64,000 nucleotides of DNA from Hymenobacter plasmatis. Its GTDB lineage: Bacteria; Bacteroidota; Bacteroidia; Cytophagales; Hymenobacteraceae. The position numbers and the translations under genes were made by a program. Location: positions 1-64,000 of the forward strand of contig NZ_JAJFAW010000016.1 of NCBI RefSeq assembly GCF_020711255.1, read 5' to 3'. The notes beneath the pieces were generated by a model. That model did not search any database and was not told the DNA's origin. It saw only the letters and a list, made by a program, of their open reading frames with translations. Below, piece after piece: positions 8,984 to 17,767 of the stretch. Position 1 is the first letter of the stretch, and every line of letters starts with the position of its first letter.

Positions 8984-9685
8984 TCAATCTTGCGGAATAG
9001 CTTCAATCTGCCTAAAAACTGCGGCTTCCACGGCCCCACCAAAAAACACGGCGCTGCTCGTTGGGCTAAGCCCGAGGCGGCCCAACGCCGGGTGCAGGTC
9101 GGGCAGCTCCCGTGCCCGCAGGCCCGTCGTGAGCCGAAAAAAAACATACATGAGTGTGAGCAACACCCGGCGCCAGCCCCGCCGGGCTGGGCGGAAATCT
9201 GCCAGTAGCCACGGCGCCCCCGGCCGCTGGGCGGCCCGTAATTGCGCCAGGGCCGTTTCAATCTCGGAAAGCGCAATGCAGTCGAGCACGAAAAAGGTAA
9301 TAATGGTGTCGAATTGCTCCATCGGGCCTAGCGCGGCCTGCGTACCGTGGCGAAACTCCACCTGAGCAGATGTATGGGGGCATTCCTGGGCTAGCCGGGT
9401 GCGGGCGCGGGCCAGCATATTCGGCGACGCTTCGAGGTAGAGCACCGTGGCCTGGGGTCGGCGCCGCAGCACCTCCGTGAGTATCCAGCCCGTGCCTCCG
9501 CCCAGAATGAGCACGCGCGGGGCCCCGGCCGGCAACCCGGCCAGCGCCGCCCGCTGCGCTTTTTTCAGGGTGGGCCCAAACACCAGGCCGGTGAGCGCAT
9601 CGTAGCACCACGCCACGCGGTCGAACCCCGTGAGTGGCTCGGTGGCCGCAGAGGCTGGAAGTGGGGCAGCAATTGGGTCGGGCAT
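8984..9685 (-). CDS. Class I SAM-dependent methyltransferase
   Basis: This 233-residue protein has the class I methyltransferase signature: motif I VLILGGGTGWI at about 68-78, an acidic residue ending the next strand (VLYLEASPNML), and FDTIITFFVLDC in the motif IV region. The C-terminal part has hydrophobic stretches (LLTLMYVFFRLTTGL) that may lie at the membrane. The substrate is not evident; quinone or lipid methylation would fit but is a guess. I use the ATG at 9685 (MPDPIAAPL); an alternative start at 9739 would add 18 residues. Confidence 0.8.
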   Translation of the reverse strand: MPDPIAAPLPASAATEPLTGFDRVAWCYDALTGLVFGPTLKKAQRAALAGLPAGAPRVLILGGGTGWILTEVLRRRPQATVLYLEASPNMLARARTRLAQECPHTSAQVEFRHGTQAALGPMEQFDTIITFFVLDCIALSEIETALAQLRAAQRPGAPWLLADFRPARRGWRRVLLTLMYVFFRLTTGLRARELPDLHPALGRLGLSPTSSAVFFGGAVEAAVFRQIEAIPQD

Positions 9686-9789
9686 GTAAAAAGAGAGGAG
9701 GGAAGAAAAAAAATGGCTCTGCAAGTAACTGAGAAACAATTATCGGTGGCGCAATACGCCCGGGCGCTGCGAAAAAATTGGGCTGGGTG

Positions 9790-9821
9790 TTGTTTAGCTG
9801 CAAAATGGGACTGTATCTTTG
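9790..9821 (+). promoter_or_regulatory. tRNA-Leu promoter (TTG-N21-TATCTTTG)
   Basis: A TTG at 9790-9792 and TATCTTTG at 9814-9821, separated by 21 bases, match both known Bacteroidota promoter elements. The box ends 53 bases before the tRNA. Confidence 0.7.
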
Positions 9822-9874
9822 CACCATCAAAAGGCCGCACTTCCTAACGGAGAGCGGCTTTTTGCCCACTGCAT

Positions 9875-9956
9875 GCGCTTGTGGCGAAATTGGTAGACGC
9901 GCTGTCTTCAGGCGGCAGTTCCGCAAGGTGTGGGAGTTCGAGTCTCCCCGAGCGCA
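9875..9956 (+). tRNA. tRNA-Leu, anticodon CAG
   Basis: An 82-base class II tRNA folds with a 7-bp acceptor stem (GCGCTTG with CGAGCGC, one G-T pair), a D-arm containing TTGGTAGACGC, a CTGTC/GGCAG anticodon stem with loop TTCAGGC giving anticodon CAG, a short variable arm, and a T-arm with GTTCGAGTC. The discriminator base is A. The 3' CCA is not encoded, since CGT follows. A terminator lies directly downstream. Confidence 0.95.
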
Positions 9957-9965
9957 CGTTTTTGA

Positions 9966-9996
9966 AAAAGCCAGCCCAATTGGGCTGGCTTTTTTC
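9966..9996 (+). terminator. Rho-independent terminator after tRNA-Leu
   Basis: The hairpin AGCCAGCCCA/TGGGCTGGCT, followed by a run of Ts, begins about ten bases after the tRNA. Confidence 0.85.
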
Positions 9997-10053
9997 GTTT
10001 TGCGTATTTGGGGTACCAAAACCTCTCCTCGCATTTTAGCGGCCCACGTGCCT

Positions 10054-10737
10054 ATGAACCGCTTTACCTCCCGCTTGCTGGCGCTGGCCGGCCTGCTCAC
10101 CCTCGAAATCGTGTTTGGGGCGGTGCTTTTTGTGGCGGCGTTTGCGGTGTTTTTTTACCTGGCCCGGGTCGTGTTCGTGCACCACTCCATGGCGCTCGAC
10201 AACTGGGCGTCGGGCATCGTCGACAGCTGGCGCCATACCATTCCCGGCCTCACGGGGCCCGTGCGGTTCGTGACCTTCTTTGCGGCGCTGCCGTTTTTGC
10301 TGCCTGGAAGCATTCTGGCCTCCTTTCTGATACGCCGGGCCGGCCACCCCCGCGAAGGCTGGGAACTGGTCCTAGCCATGTTCGGCGGCATCGTGCTCAA
10401 CCAGTTGCTGAAGTGGTACTTCGGGCGGCCGCGGCCCAGCAACGCCCTGCTCCACACCCTGGGCCTGAGCTTTCCCAGCGGGCACGCCATGCTGGGCATG
10501 ACGTTCTACGGCTGCCTGGCATGGCTGCTGGCGAGGCACTTTGCGCGGCCCGGCTTGGTCGCGCCGCTGCTGATTTGGGTGGGGCTGATTGGGCTGACCC
10601 GCGTGTACCTGCACGCACACTACGCCACCGATGTGCTGGCCGGCTTTGCCGGCGGCGCAGCCTGGCTGGTGGTCTGCCGGGCCGGGCTCAAGCTGTTCTG
10701 GAAGGAAGAGGAAGTGGTGTTGGGCGCCAAGGAGTAA
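10054..10737 (+). CDS. PAP2-family phosphatase
   Basis: This 227-residue integral membrane phosphatase has the three PAP2 motifs: KWYFGRPRP (C1), SFPSGHAM (C2) and the RVYLHAHYATD segment (C3, catalytic His with Asp). About five to six transmembrane helices surround them. The family removes phosphate from phosphatidic acid, undecaprenyl diphosphate or related lipid phosphates. I chose the ATG at 10054 because upstream codons would run through the tRNA and its terminator. It converges on the GAF protein gene. Confidence 0.9.
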   Translation: MNRFTSRLLALAGLLTLEIVFGAVLFVAAFAVFFYLARVVFVHHSMALDNWASGIVDSWRHTIPGLTGPVRFVTFFAALPFLLPGSILASFLIRRAGHPREGWELVLAMFGGIVLNQLLKWYFGRPRPSNALLHTLGLSFPSGHAMLGMTFYGCLAWLLARHFARPGLVAPLLIWVGLIGLTRVYLHAHYATDVLAGFAGGAAWLVVCRAGLKLFWKEEEVVLGAKE

Positions 10738-10782
10738 GGTGCAGACACTTCTTCCTGCGGCTGGCCCACCCGTTTCTCATGT

Positions 10783-13143
10783 CTACAGCTTTACCTGCAC
10801 ACGCAAGGCCAGCAGGCCCTTCACGCCTTGTAGCTCTTCCAGCTCTAACTCCTCCACGCCGGGCTCCAGCAGGCCGCGGTCCTGCAGGTAGTCGATGTAC
10901 TCGACGTACTCCACGGCCTCGCGGGTTTGGGCGTATACCAGGGCAATGGTGCCGGGCTGGGTTAGCCGCTCGCCGGTGCCTTGCACAGTGGCCTTGTCAA
11001 TGCGCTTCTTGATGATTTCGTAGCGGATGTTGTAGGCCCCGTCCACGTCGAACTGGCGCTCATCCTGCCGGAAGCGAATGCTGAGCGGCTGGCCGTGAAT
11101 GAGAATGAGCTGCGTGGTTTCGAGTGGCACGGGCAGCGTATCGCGCAAGGCGGCGGTGCGGCGCGTGATTTCCACCATCGTCAGCAGCTGCCACAGCCGC
11201 AGGTTTTTCAGGAAAACCAGGTCGAAGGGCTTGTTCTCCACCAGCGTGCCGCCCACGTAGATGTTGTACTCCACGCCATCGGTTTTGTAGCGCTGGAAGT
11301 AGTGCGGAAACATGTGCTGCGCCTTGTCCTCTTCCTCGTCGAGAAAGTCGCTCACGGCATCGTTCAGGGTGGTCACGCTCACCTCAAAGTCCTTCCGGCG
11401 CTTGTAGAGAATACCGAGCTTGTCGTCGATATTATCCCAATACTTCGTGATGACGGGGCGCAGCTCGGGCGTGTGCGTGGCCAGGTACTCAAACAACGGC
11501 TCCACTTCGCGCGAAAGCGAGTCGTAGATGTTGGCTTCGTCGCCAGAAAGCATGCCCTCGTGCAGGCGCTTTAGGTTCTTGGTAACGTAGAACTTGAGCT
11601 CGTCGAGGATGGGCAGGTGCTGGTACTCGGAGGCCTTTTTCAGGACCTTGTTGGCCAGGGTGAGGTGCTCAATCAGGTCGCCCTGAATGGCTTCGTTGCG
11701 CGCCGTGCTGCTGCCCCGAATGTCGCAGGAGCCGTGCAGCGGGTACACGTCCTCAAACACAATGGCCTCCATCTCGGCGTTGCGGTTGCCGGCATCGAGC
11801 TCGGCGAGCAGGTTGCGGGCCGCGTCCATAAAGCGCCACTCCATGGTGGGGTGAATGGCCGTAAACTTCTCGCGGATAATGGCATGCACCCGCGCCTGCA
11901 GGTCCTCGGCGTTGCGCTTCACGGCCACCGCAAACAGGGGCATGAATTGGGCCACCTTGTCCATGTCGAACTCATCGAGCCCGCCCACCGCCGGCGTGCC
12001 CAGCTCCAGCAAGCCCACCGTGTCGTTGCCATAGGGCAGCAGCGCCAAGATGGTGGAATGAATGCCCAGCCCCAGGATTTGCTGGCGCAGGTCTTCGGGG
12101 ATGTCGGCCGTGGCCACGTCCTTCATTACCAGGGGCTCGCGCTCGCGCAGGAGGCGGTCATAAATCAGCCGGAAGCTGCTGCTGGCCGACTGGTGCTGCA
12201 CCTGCTTGGTGAGGAAGCTGTGGTTGATTTTGCGCCCAAAATCCACAAAGGCGCGCTTTTTCTCATCGTAGGCCGCTATGCCGAGCTGCAGCGCCGGCTG
12301 CGCAAACAGCACCCGCAGCTTCTCCTGAATCTGCTCGAAGCGGGCTGGGGTTTGCAGCACGTCGCGCTCCAGTAGGTCGTATTTCAGCTCCGATAGTATC
12401 TCCTGCTCGGTCACGTCGACTAGCTGGATGATATTGAAGCCTTCCAGCTCAAAGTGCTCGGCGGGCAGCAGCTCGCTCCACAGCTCGGGGCGGTGGCGGT
12501 TGTGGATGAGCGTTTCCACCTGCTCGGGCGTGAGCACCGGCGGCTCGCCCACCACTTTTACCCGCACAAAGTCGGAGTTGAACACCACCCCGTAATGGCG
12601 GTACAGCCCAATTTTGTAGTCCGGCACCGTGAAAATAATGGTGCCTAGGGCCGGCAGCTCGGCCCCGTACACGCGGTGCAGCACGAGGTGGTAGGCCATC
12701 AGCCCCATTTGTCGCTCCATGGCCGCCATGTCGATGTTGAGCGGCTGCTTGATGGTGCGGTCCTTGTTGAGCATCACCGCTTCGAACAAGCGAGTAGAAT
12801 AGAAGCTGCGCCGCTGAAACGGCCCAATCACCCCGCTGATGTCGGTGGCAAACGAGGCGGGCGGAAACACCGCCATCATGAGCGTTTCAATTAAGTCGCA
12901 GCCGCACTCCACCACCGAGTGGTCGGTGAGGGGGCCGCGGCACCAAGATTCCTGCGCTACCTGCTGGGAAATGGCGTGGGCCAGCAAGGCCACCCCGGAA
13001 TTGGTGGATTGCTCGCGCTCCTGCCAGTAGGCAATGAGTGGCTCCAGGCTGAGCGTGGAACGGAACGGGAAAAGCGACGGGGCGGCGTTTTGGCGCGACT
13101 CGGGCAGCGCCGGGGCTACCGGAGAGGGGGTTTCAGCAGGCAT
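10783..13143 (-). CDS. Large GAF-domain protein
   Basis: This 786-residue soluble protein contains a GAF-like domain at about residues 290-440 (FRLIYDRLLREREPLVMKDV followed by ILALLPYGNDTVGLLELG). The flanking regions are rich in helices and have no motif I recognise. There is no kinase, cyclase or HD output domain and no DNA-binding domain. Similar long GAF-only proteins occur in Hymenobacteraceae; the function is unknown and signalling is only suggested by the GAF fold. The start is the ATG at 13143; a GTG five codons upstream is possible. Confidence 0.8.
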   Translation of the reverse strand: MPAETPSPVAPALPESRQNAAPSLFPFRSTLSLEPLIAYWQEREQSTNSGVALLAHAISQQVAQESWCRGPLTDHSVVECGCDLIETLMMAVFPPASFATDISGVIGPFQRRSFYSTRLFEAVMLNKDRTIKQPLNIDMAAMERQMGLMAYHLVLHRVYGAELPALGTIIFTVPDYKIGLYRHYGVVFNSDFVRVKVVGEPPVLTPEQVETLIHNRHRPELWSELLPAEHFELEGFNIIQLVDVTEQEILSELKYDLLERDVLQTPARFEQIQEKLRVLFAQPALQLGIAAYDEKKRAFVDFGRKINHSFLTKQVQHQSASSSFRLIYDRLLREREPLVMKDVATADIPEDLRQQILGLGIHSTILALLPYGNDTVGLLELGTPAVGGLDEFDMDKVAQFMPLFAVAVKRNAEDLQARVHAIIREKFTAIHPTMEWRFMDAARNLLAELDAGNRNAEMEAIVFEDVYPLHGSCDIRGSSTARNEAIQGDLIEHLTLANKVLKKASEYQHLPILDELKFYVTKNLKRLHEGMLSGDEANIYDSLSREVEPLFEYLATHTPELRPVITKYWDNIDDKLGILYKRRKDFEVSVTTLNDAVSDFLDEEEDKAQHMFPHYFQRYKTDGVEYNIYVGGTLVENKPFDLVFLKNLRLWQLLTMVEITRRTAALRDTLPVPLETTQLILIHGQPLSIRFRQDERQFDVDGAYNIRYEIIKKRIDKATVQGTGERLTQPGTIALVYAQTREAVEYVEYIDYLQDRGLLEPGVEELELEELQGVKGLLALRVQVKL

Positions 13144-13218
13144 GGTAACGAAAAACACGAATTTCCGGCCAAACGTTGCAGCGCGGTAGGTACTATACGC
13201 GAGCCACTTCCGGCGCGG

Positions 13219-13773
13219 CTACTTGACTAACTCGATGTACGGCTTTTGCTTGAGGTCGATTACAAAAGCACTGTCGGCTGCCGCGCTGTTGCGCTTGGGC
13301 CGGGCGGCATAAACCGTTTTTTTGGTATTGGTGTAGCAGGTGCAGCAGCCGCTGCCGTCGAGGCTGCCGGCCAGCCGGGTGCTGTCGATAACCAACACCG
13401 TGGTGGGTACAGGCTTGCTTTGCGGCGGCTGCACCAAGTATTGCACCACGTAGCGGTACTTGTTGAGCTTGGCAGTTCCGGCTTGGGCAAACGGCGTGGT
13501 GTTGTTGATGACCACACTGTCGCGGGCCCGGGCCGCCGTGCGAATCAGCGTGACCGTTTCCGGCTTGGTCGTGGTGCTGTAGGGGAGCGGCGAGCGCTGA
13601 ATGATAATGGTGTCCAGGTCGGCAGTCGCAAAGCGCGGCGAGAAGCGCAGCTTGATGGCATCCGCTTGGTCATCCTGGCAGTTGCAGACGTTGTTGGCGC
13701 AGCAGCCACTCATCAGCAGGACTGCGGTTAGGAAAAAAGCAGTAGAAACTCGAAAGGGCAGAAGGTGAGCCAT
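13219..13773 (-). CDS. Predicted lipoprotein, cysteine-rich N-terminus
   Basis: This 184-residue protein has a signal peptide ending in LLMSGC (lipobox), so it is probably a lipoprotein. The mature N-terminus is unusually cysteine-rich (CCANNVCNC) and a second cluster CCTC occurs near residue 140. I do not recognise the family. A TACCTTTG promoter box lies seven bases before the ATG, so it has its own promoter. Confidence 0.72.
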   Translation of the reverse strand: MAHLLPFRVSTAFFLTAVLLMSGCCANNVCNCQDDQADAIKLRFSPRFATADLDTIIIQRSPLPYSTTTKPETVTLIRTAARARDSVVINNTTPFAQAGTAKLNKYRYVVQYLVQPPQSKPVPTTVLVIDSTRLAGSLDGSGCCTCYTNTKKTVYAARPKRNSAAADSAFVIDLKQKPYIELVK

Positions 13774-13780
13774 AGCAGGC

Positions 13781-13788
13781 CAAAGGTA
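13781..13788 (-). promoter_or_regulatory. -7 box TACCTTTG for the cysteine-rich lipoprotein
   Basis: TACCTTTG on the minus strand, seven bases before the ATG at 13773. It is followed upstream by an imperfect inverted repeat. Confidence 0.6.
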
Positions 13789-13789
13789 A

Positions 13790-13845
13790 GGCCCGTAGCA
13801 CCCACCTCGGCCGCATTGGGCTGAAGCTGGGCACTACGGGCCAGA
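13790..13845. repeat. Short inverted repeat between two lipoprotein genes
   Basis: GGCCCGTAG (13790-13798) pairs with CTACGGGCC (13834-13842); pairing continues imperfectly inward. No T-run follows. It sits between the upstream gene's stop and the promoter at 13781-13788, so it could be a terminator-like structure or an operator. Confidence 0.4.
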
Positions 13846-13886
13846 CGATATCAAAAATTGAGCTGAGGCAGAGCCCCGGCCGGAGC

Positions 13887-14546
13887 TTAACGGCTGCCGG
13901 TAACGACCGACGACGAAGGCAGGGTGGGGTTCTCCACGGTACCGCCCGAGAGCAGCAGCGGGCGCAGGCGGGCGGCCGCCGTATCGAGCTGGGGCCGAAT
14001 CTGGGCCATGGCACCGCGCAGGGCAATGATGTCGGCCAGGCGCGGAGCGGTGGTTTGGGAGTAGCCGTGGTACATAGCCACCTTTACGGCGGAGGTGCCC
14101 GTGCCCGCGTAGGTACCCAGCAGGTTGCCAGCCGCGTCGCTCACTTCCACTTCGGCCTGCAGGGTGGTCTTGTACCACTCCAGCGGAATGCCCAGGATGG
14201 CGGGCAGCATAAACGTGATAACCTGAATGCCCTGCAAGCCGCGGCCCGTGCGCACGGTGCGCACTTTCTTCACCACCAGCTTGGCGTAGCCATAGGTTGC
14301 CGTATCGGTGGCCTCCGTCAGGTTCACGCGGCACTCTTGTTGAAACAGCTTGAGCGGGTCCTCGGGCAGTGCGCCGTCGTTCATCGCCAACGGGCCTTGG
14401 TCGGCCATGATTTCCAGGGCGGGCAGGCGCTTGGAAATGCTAGCAGTAGGCGTGCTTTTCATCATGGACTTCACCGACACACAGGCTGGCGCTGCCAGCA
14501 GGGCCGGAGCAAGTGCCAGCAGGGCAAGTTGACGAGTGAGCTTCAT
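13887..14546 (-). CDS. Hypothetical lipoprotein
   Basis: This 219-residue protein has a signal peptide with a lipobox-like LLAAPAC at its end, so it is probably a lipoprotein. The mature part is mixed alpha/beta with a hydrophobic stretch near residue 125 (IQVITFMLPAILGIPL). I recognise no domain. About 230 bases of AT-rich sequence with no clear feature precede it. Confidence 0.65.
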   Translation of the reverse strand: MKLTRQLALLALAPALLAAPACVSVKSMMKSTPTASISKRLPALEIMADQGPLAMNDGALPEDPLKLFQQECRVNLTEATDTATYGYAKLVVKKVRTVRTGRGLQGIQVITFMLPAILGIPLEWYKTTLQAEVEVSDAAGNLLGTYAGTGTSAVKVAMYHGYSQTTAPRLADIIALRGAMAQIRPQLDTAAARLRPLLLSGGTVENPTLPSSSVVTGSR

Positions 14547-14776
14547 AGCTGTAAATTAGTGAGAATAAGGGTAAAGGGAAAGCAGGGCTTCAAAAAATGC
14601 CAAAATGTAGGCCAATGCGATGTAACCTGAGCTAAGAGAAGCTAAATTACCTGATATAGATGGCAAACATGTTGTTTCTCGGTGAACGGAGCAAAAAAAC
14701 CTGCTACCGTAGGCAATTTGGAAGGTCAACTTTACTAGCTTTCCCCTGCTCAAAAATTACAATAAATAAGGATTGC

Positions 14777-16174
14777 CTATTTATAAATAGGCTCTTCTAT
14801 TGCGGTTAGCTCTGGGTTATGGTAGTTATCGATAAACTCGCCTTCCCAGCGGGCCACTACCGCCGAGGCCAGGCAGTTGCCGAGCACGTTTACGGCGGTC
14901 CGAGCCATGTCCATCAGGGCGTCGATACCCAGGATGATGAACACCGGCCAGGCCGGCAGGTTGAAGGAGGCTACCGTAGCCAGCAGAATAACCAGCGATG
15001 CCCGGGGCACGCCGGCCACGCCTTTGCTGGTGAGCATAAGGGTGAATACCATCAGCAGTTGCTGCCCAAAGGTGAGCGGTACGCCCGCGGCCTGGGCTAC
15101 AAACACCGCCGCCAGCGAGAGGTACAGCGTGGTGCCGTCCAGGTTAAACGAGTAGCCGGTGGGCATCACGAAGGCCACAATGCGGCGCGGCACCCCGATG
15201 GATTCCATGGCTTCCATGGCGCGGGGCAACGCTGCCTCCGATGAGGTAGTAGCGAAAGCGATGCTCACCGGCTCGGCCACGGCCGCCAGGAAGCGGCGCA
15301 GCGGGATGCGGGCAATCAGGGCCACCGGCAGCAGAACCAGCACGGCAAACGCAATAAGGGCCCCGTACAGCGTCAGGAGCAGTTGCAGGGCATTGAGCAG
15401 CGGCGCAAAACCCATTTTGCCCACCGTATAGGCCAGGGCCCCGCCCACGCCTAATGGCGCGAAATACATCACCACGTTGGTGAACTTAAACATCACCTCC
15501 GAGAGGCTTTCGCAGAACTCCAGCATCACGCGACGGGGGCGCTCGGGGGTGAGGGCCAGCCCAATGGCGAACAGGATGGCAAAAATTACTACTTGCAGCA
15601 CCTGGCCCTCGGCTACCGACTTGGCAATGTTTTCGGGGAAGATGTGCAGGATGATGTCCGACGCGGTTTGGGGCGGGGCGGCGGCCAGTGCTTCTTCCTT
15701 CACACCCGCCTGGCTGATGCCCACGCCGGCTTTGGTGAGGTTGATGGCCGCCAGCCCGATAAACAAGGCGAACGTCGTGACAATCTCGAAGTACACCAGG
15801 GCCTTCAAGCCCATGCGGCCTACCTGCTTGAGGTTGGCGTGGCCCGCAATGCCCACTACCAGCGTCGCAAAAACCAGCGGCGCAATAATGGTTTTAACGA
15901 GCCGCAGGAAGGCGTCGCTCAGTACTTTGAGGTTCATGGCCACGCCGGGCGCATCGTGGCCCAGCTCAATGCCGACCAGCATGCTGACCACAATCCAGAG
16001 CGTGAGCGAGCGACGTGGCGCAACGGCTCCGGCCACGGCCGCCAGGGCCAGCCAGCGCGCCGCCACCGGAACGGCGTGGGGTAGCGCGAGTAAATTATTG
16101 GCAGTCAGTATGGTGACAATGAGCGCCAGGAGTAAAAGCGTAACCGCAACGAGGAGTAAGCGAGATTTCGTCAT
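14777..16174 (-). CDS. Dicarboxylate/amino acid:cation symporter (DAACS family)
   Basis: This 465-residue membrane protein belongs to the sodium- or proton-coupled dicarboxylate/glutamate symporter family. Family hallmarks are the serine-rich segment FATTSSEAALPRAM, the NLDGTTLY motif, and SKGVAGVPRAS. The start at 16174 (MTKSRLLL) gives a normal length; the upstream in-frame extension is arginine- and tryptophan-rich and not family-like. An 18-base perfect palindrome (14775-14792) covers its last codons and stop. Residues do not decide between C4-dicarboxylates and glutamate/aspartate as substrate. Confidence 0.9.
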   Translation of the reverse strand: MTKSRLLLVAVTLLLLALIVTILTANNLLALPHAVPVAARWLALAAVAGAVAPRRSLTLWIVVSMLVGIELGHDAPGVAMNLKVLSDAFLRLVKTIIAPLVFATLVVGIAGHANLKQVGRMGLKALVYFEIVTTFALFIGLAAINLTKAGVGISQAGVKEEALAAAPPQTASDIILHIFPENIAKSVAEGQVLQVVIFAILFAIGLALTPERPRRVMLEFCESLSEVMFKFTNVVMYFAPLGVGGALAYTVGKMGFAPLLNALQLLLTLYGALIAFAVLVLLPVALIARIPLRRFLAAVAEPVSIAFATTSSEAALPRAMEAMESIGVPRRIVAFVMPTGYSFNLDGTTLYLSLAAVFVAQAAGVPLTFGQQLLMVFTLMLTSKGVAGVPRASLVILLATVASFNLPAWPVFIILGIDALMDMARTAVNVLGNCLASAVVARWEGEFIDNYHNPELTAIEEPIYK

Positions 16175-16279
16175 GCAACTAAAAAGGCCGGGATAACGGA
16201 TTGAAGGCCTAAAGAACGGCATTATCCAGCCAGCAAGCCCGTAGGCGCCCCAAGCGCGGGCGCCAGACAGAACAAAAAC

Positions 16280-16310
16280 GCCTCGTAACCAATGATTACG
16301 AGGCATTTTG
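16280..16310 (-). terminator. Terminator after the DUF6799/actin-fold gene
   Basis: A perfect 9-bp stem (GCCTCGTAA, 16280-16288, with 16296-16304) is followed on the minus strand by a GTTTTTGTT run. It lies just after the stop of the gene at 16329-17552. Confidence 0.75.
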
Positions 16311-16328
16311 GTAAGGCCAAAGGCTGTG

Positions 16329-17552
16329 CTAAGGCAGCGACAGTAGGTAGCCCATGGTGAAGTTGGTATCGAAGCCGAACACGAACTGCTGGCAACCCGT
16401 AGCCGCGGCCACTGCCTCATAGATATTGAGGCCGGCCTTGGCTTTGGCGGTGTTGAGCTGAGTGTAGTAGCTGGCGGGCTTGAGCACGGTGTAGGGCTCC
16501 TGGCCCTGCCGCACGGCCTTGGCCAGCTCGTAGGGCGCCCCTCCTATAATAAAGCACGTGCCGCGCAGGTTAGCGGGTACTTGCCCGGCCTTGTTTTTTA
16601 CATCGGCGGCTACCACGGCATCGGCCGTGTGCTTTTCGTAGTACTTGGAGCCGTACGAATCGGTCACGCGGGTTTCTTTGCCTTCCAGCCAGGCAATTTT
16701 GCTGTTGGCAGAGCCTAGGTCCAGCACAAAGGCTTTGTTGGCAAAACCGGGAGGCAGGGCGGCTAGCAGGCCCAGTTCGCCTTCGCGCTCCGGCGTCACC
16801 GTCGTTACCACGTACTTAAGCTCTTCCAGTCCCTTCACGATGTTGTGTGTGCCCTGCGACAGCGCCGCGCCCGAGCTCATCACAAAGTGAATGTCGCGCG
16901 CCGACACCCCAAAGTCGAGCATCTGGCCAATGTAGGCCTTCAGGCCGGTGCGGATATCGGCGGCGGTGGCCATGTTTTCCATCACCAGGCTATTGCCAAA
17001 CTCGGATTTTTCCAGCTTCCAGTTCCGTTTTTCGTCCATGCGAATGATGAACAGGTTGAAGCCGCTGGCCCCGAGCTCCACCACCCCGCGCAGCTTGCCA
17101 TTGACGGGCGCCGTGGGCCGGTACGTAAAGGCCGGTGCTACCGGAGCGTCTGCTACGTGAGCCGGAGCAGGAGCTACTGGAGCTGGGGCAGGGGCTGGCG
17201 ACGGTGCCGCTTCCATAAGGGCCAGCATGGGAGCTTCGGGGGCGGGTGCCTTCTGAAGGAGGTCACCGGTCAAGCTCAACATGTCGCCTTCCTGCAATAC
17301 CACCCGCTTGCCGCTGGTGAGCACCACCGACTGGGTGCGGTACTCCACCCGCACGCCGTTGGGCAAGGTGATGTCCTGGCTCAACGGCTTCGACTGGTTG
17401 CCGGTCTGGAGCACCATGGCCTGGTTCTGCACTTTAAACCATGGGATGTAGCCCCGGGCTTCGGTGGATTTGGTCTGGGCAGCGGCCTGCTGGGTGCTGC
17501 TGGCCAGTAATATGGCGCTGAGAAGGAGGGAGGCAAGTAACGGTTTTTTCAT
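16329..17552 (-). CDS. Exported DUF6799 protein with an actin/Ppx-like C-terminal domain
   Basis: This 407-residue protein has a Sec signal peptide (LLLSAILLASSTQQAAAQ), then a DUF6799-like domain at about 30-105 with the form MVLQTGN...VEYRTQSVVLTSGKRVVLQEGD. An alanine/proline-rich linker follows at about 110-145. The last 260 residues look like an ASKHA (actin/Hsp70/exopolyphosphatase) fold: VVELGASGFNLFIIRM resembles a phosphate-1 loop, FVLDLGSANSKIAWLEG a phosphate-2 loop, and CFIIGGAPYELA an adenosine-type loop. ASKHA enzymes normally act in the cytoplasm, so export is odd. The DUF6799 unit is shared with the protein at 18784-19350. Its function is unknown. Confidence 0.72.
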   Translation of the reverse strand: MKKPLLASLLLSAILLASSTQQAAAQTKSTEARGYIPWFKVQNQAMVLQTGNQSKPLSQDITLPNGVRVEYRTQSVVLTSGKRVVLQEGDMLSLTGDLLQKAPAPEAPMLALMEAAPSPAPAPAPVAPAPAHVADAPVAPAFTYRPTAPVNGKLRGVVELGASGFNLFIIRMDEKRNWKLEKSEFGNSLVMENMATAADIRTGLKAYIGQMLDFGVSARDIHFVMSSGAALSQGTHNIVKGLEELKYVVTTVTPEREGELGLLAALPPGFANKAFVLDLGSANSKIAWLEGKETRVTDSYGSKYYEKHTADAVVAADVKNKAGQVPANLRGTCFIIGGAPYELAKAVRQGQEPYTVLKPASYYTQLNTAKAKAGLNIYEAVAAATGCQQFVFGFDTNFTMGYLLSLP

Positions 17553-17767
17553 CGGAGTGGGGGCGAAGCAGATTTCGGCGTTTTAGATGGAACGGAGAAG
17601 AATTATAACGCTGCAAAGCTCATTCTCACCGTCCAGCTTGCTCTTTGCCACTAGGCCAAAGGGTAAGATTCCTGGCTTAGTTGTCCGATTTGCCCGGCCG
17701 CAACGTAGGTGGTTCGTTTTTTGGCCCCATCTTGGGGCTCGCCCCAATGGCGGCTGCATTCCCACCC

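Noticed and set aside
10008-11012. A 334-codon open frame overlapping the PAP2 gene
   Set aside because: The translation is dominated by Arg, Pro, Ala and Gly, as expected for an out-of-frame reading of GC-rich DNA; the PAP2 frame has three conserved motifs.
14775-14792. Perfect 18-base palindrome at the end of the dicarboxylate symporter gene
   Set aside because: It lies over the last codons and stop and has no following T-run; could be part of a weak terminator but may be chance in AT-rich sequence.
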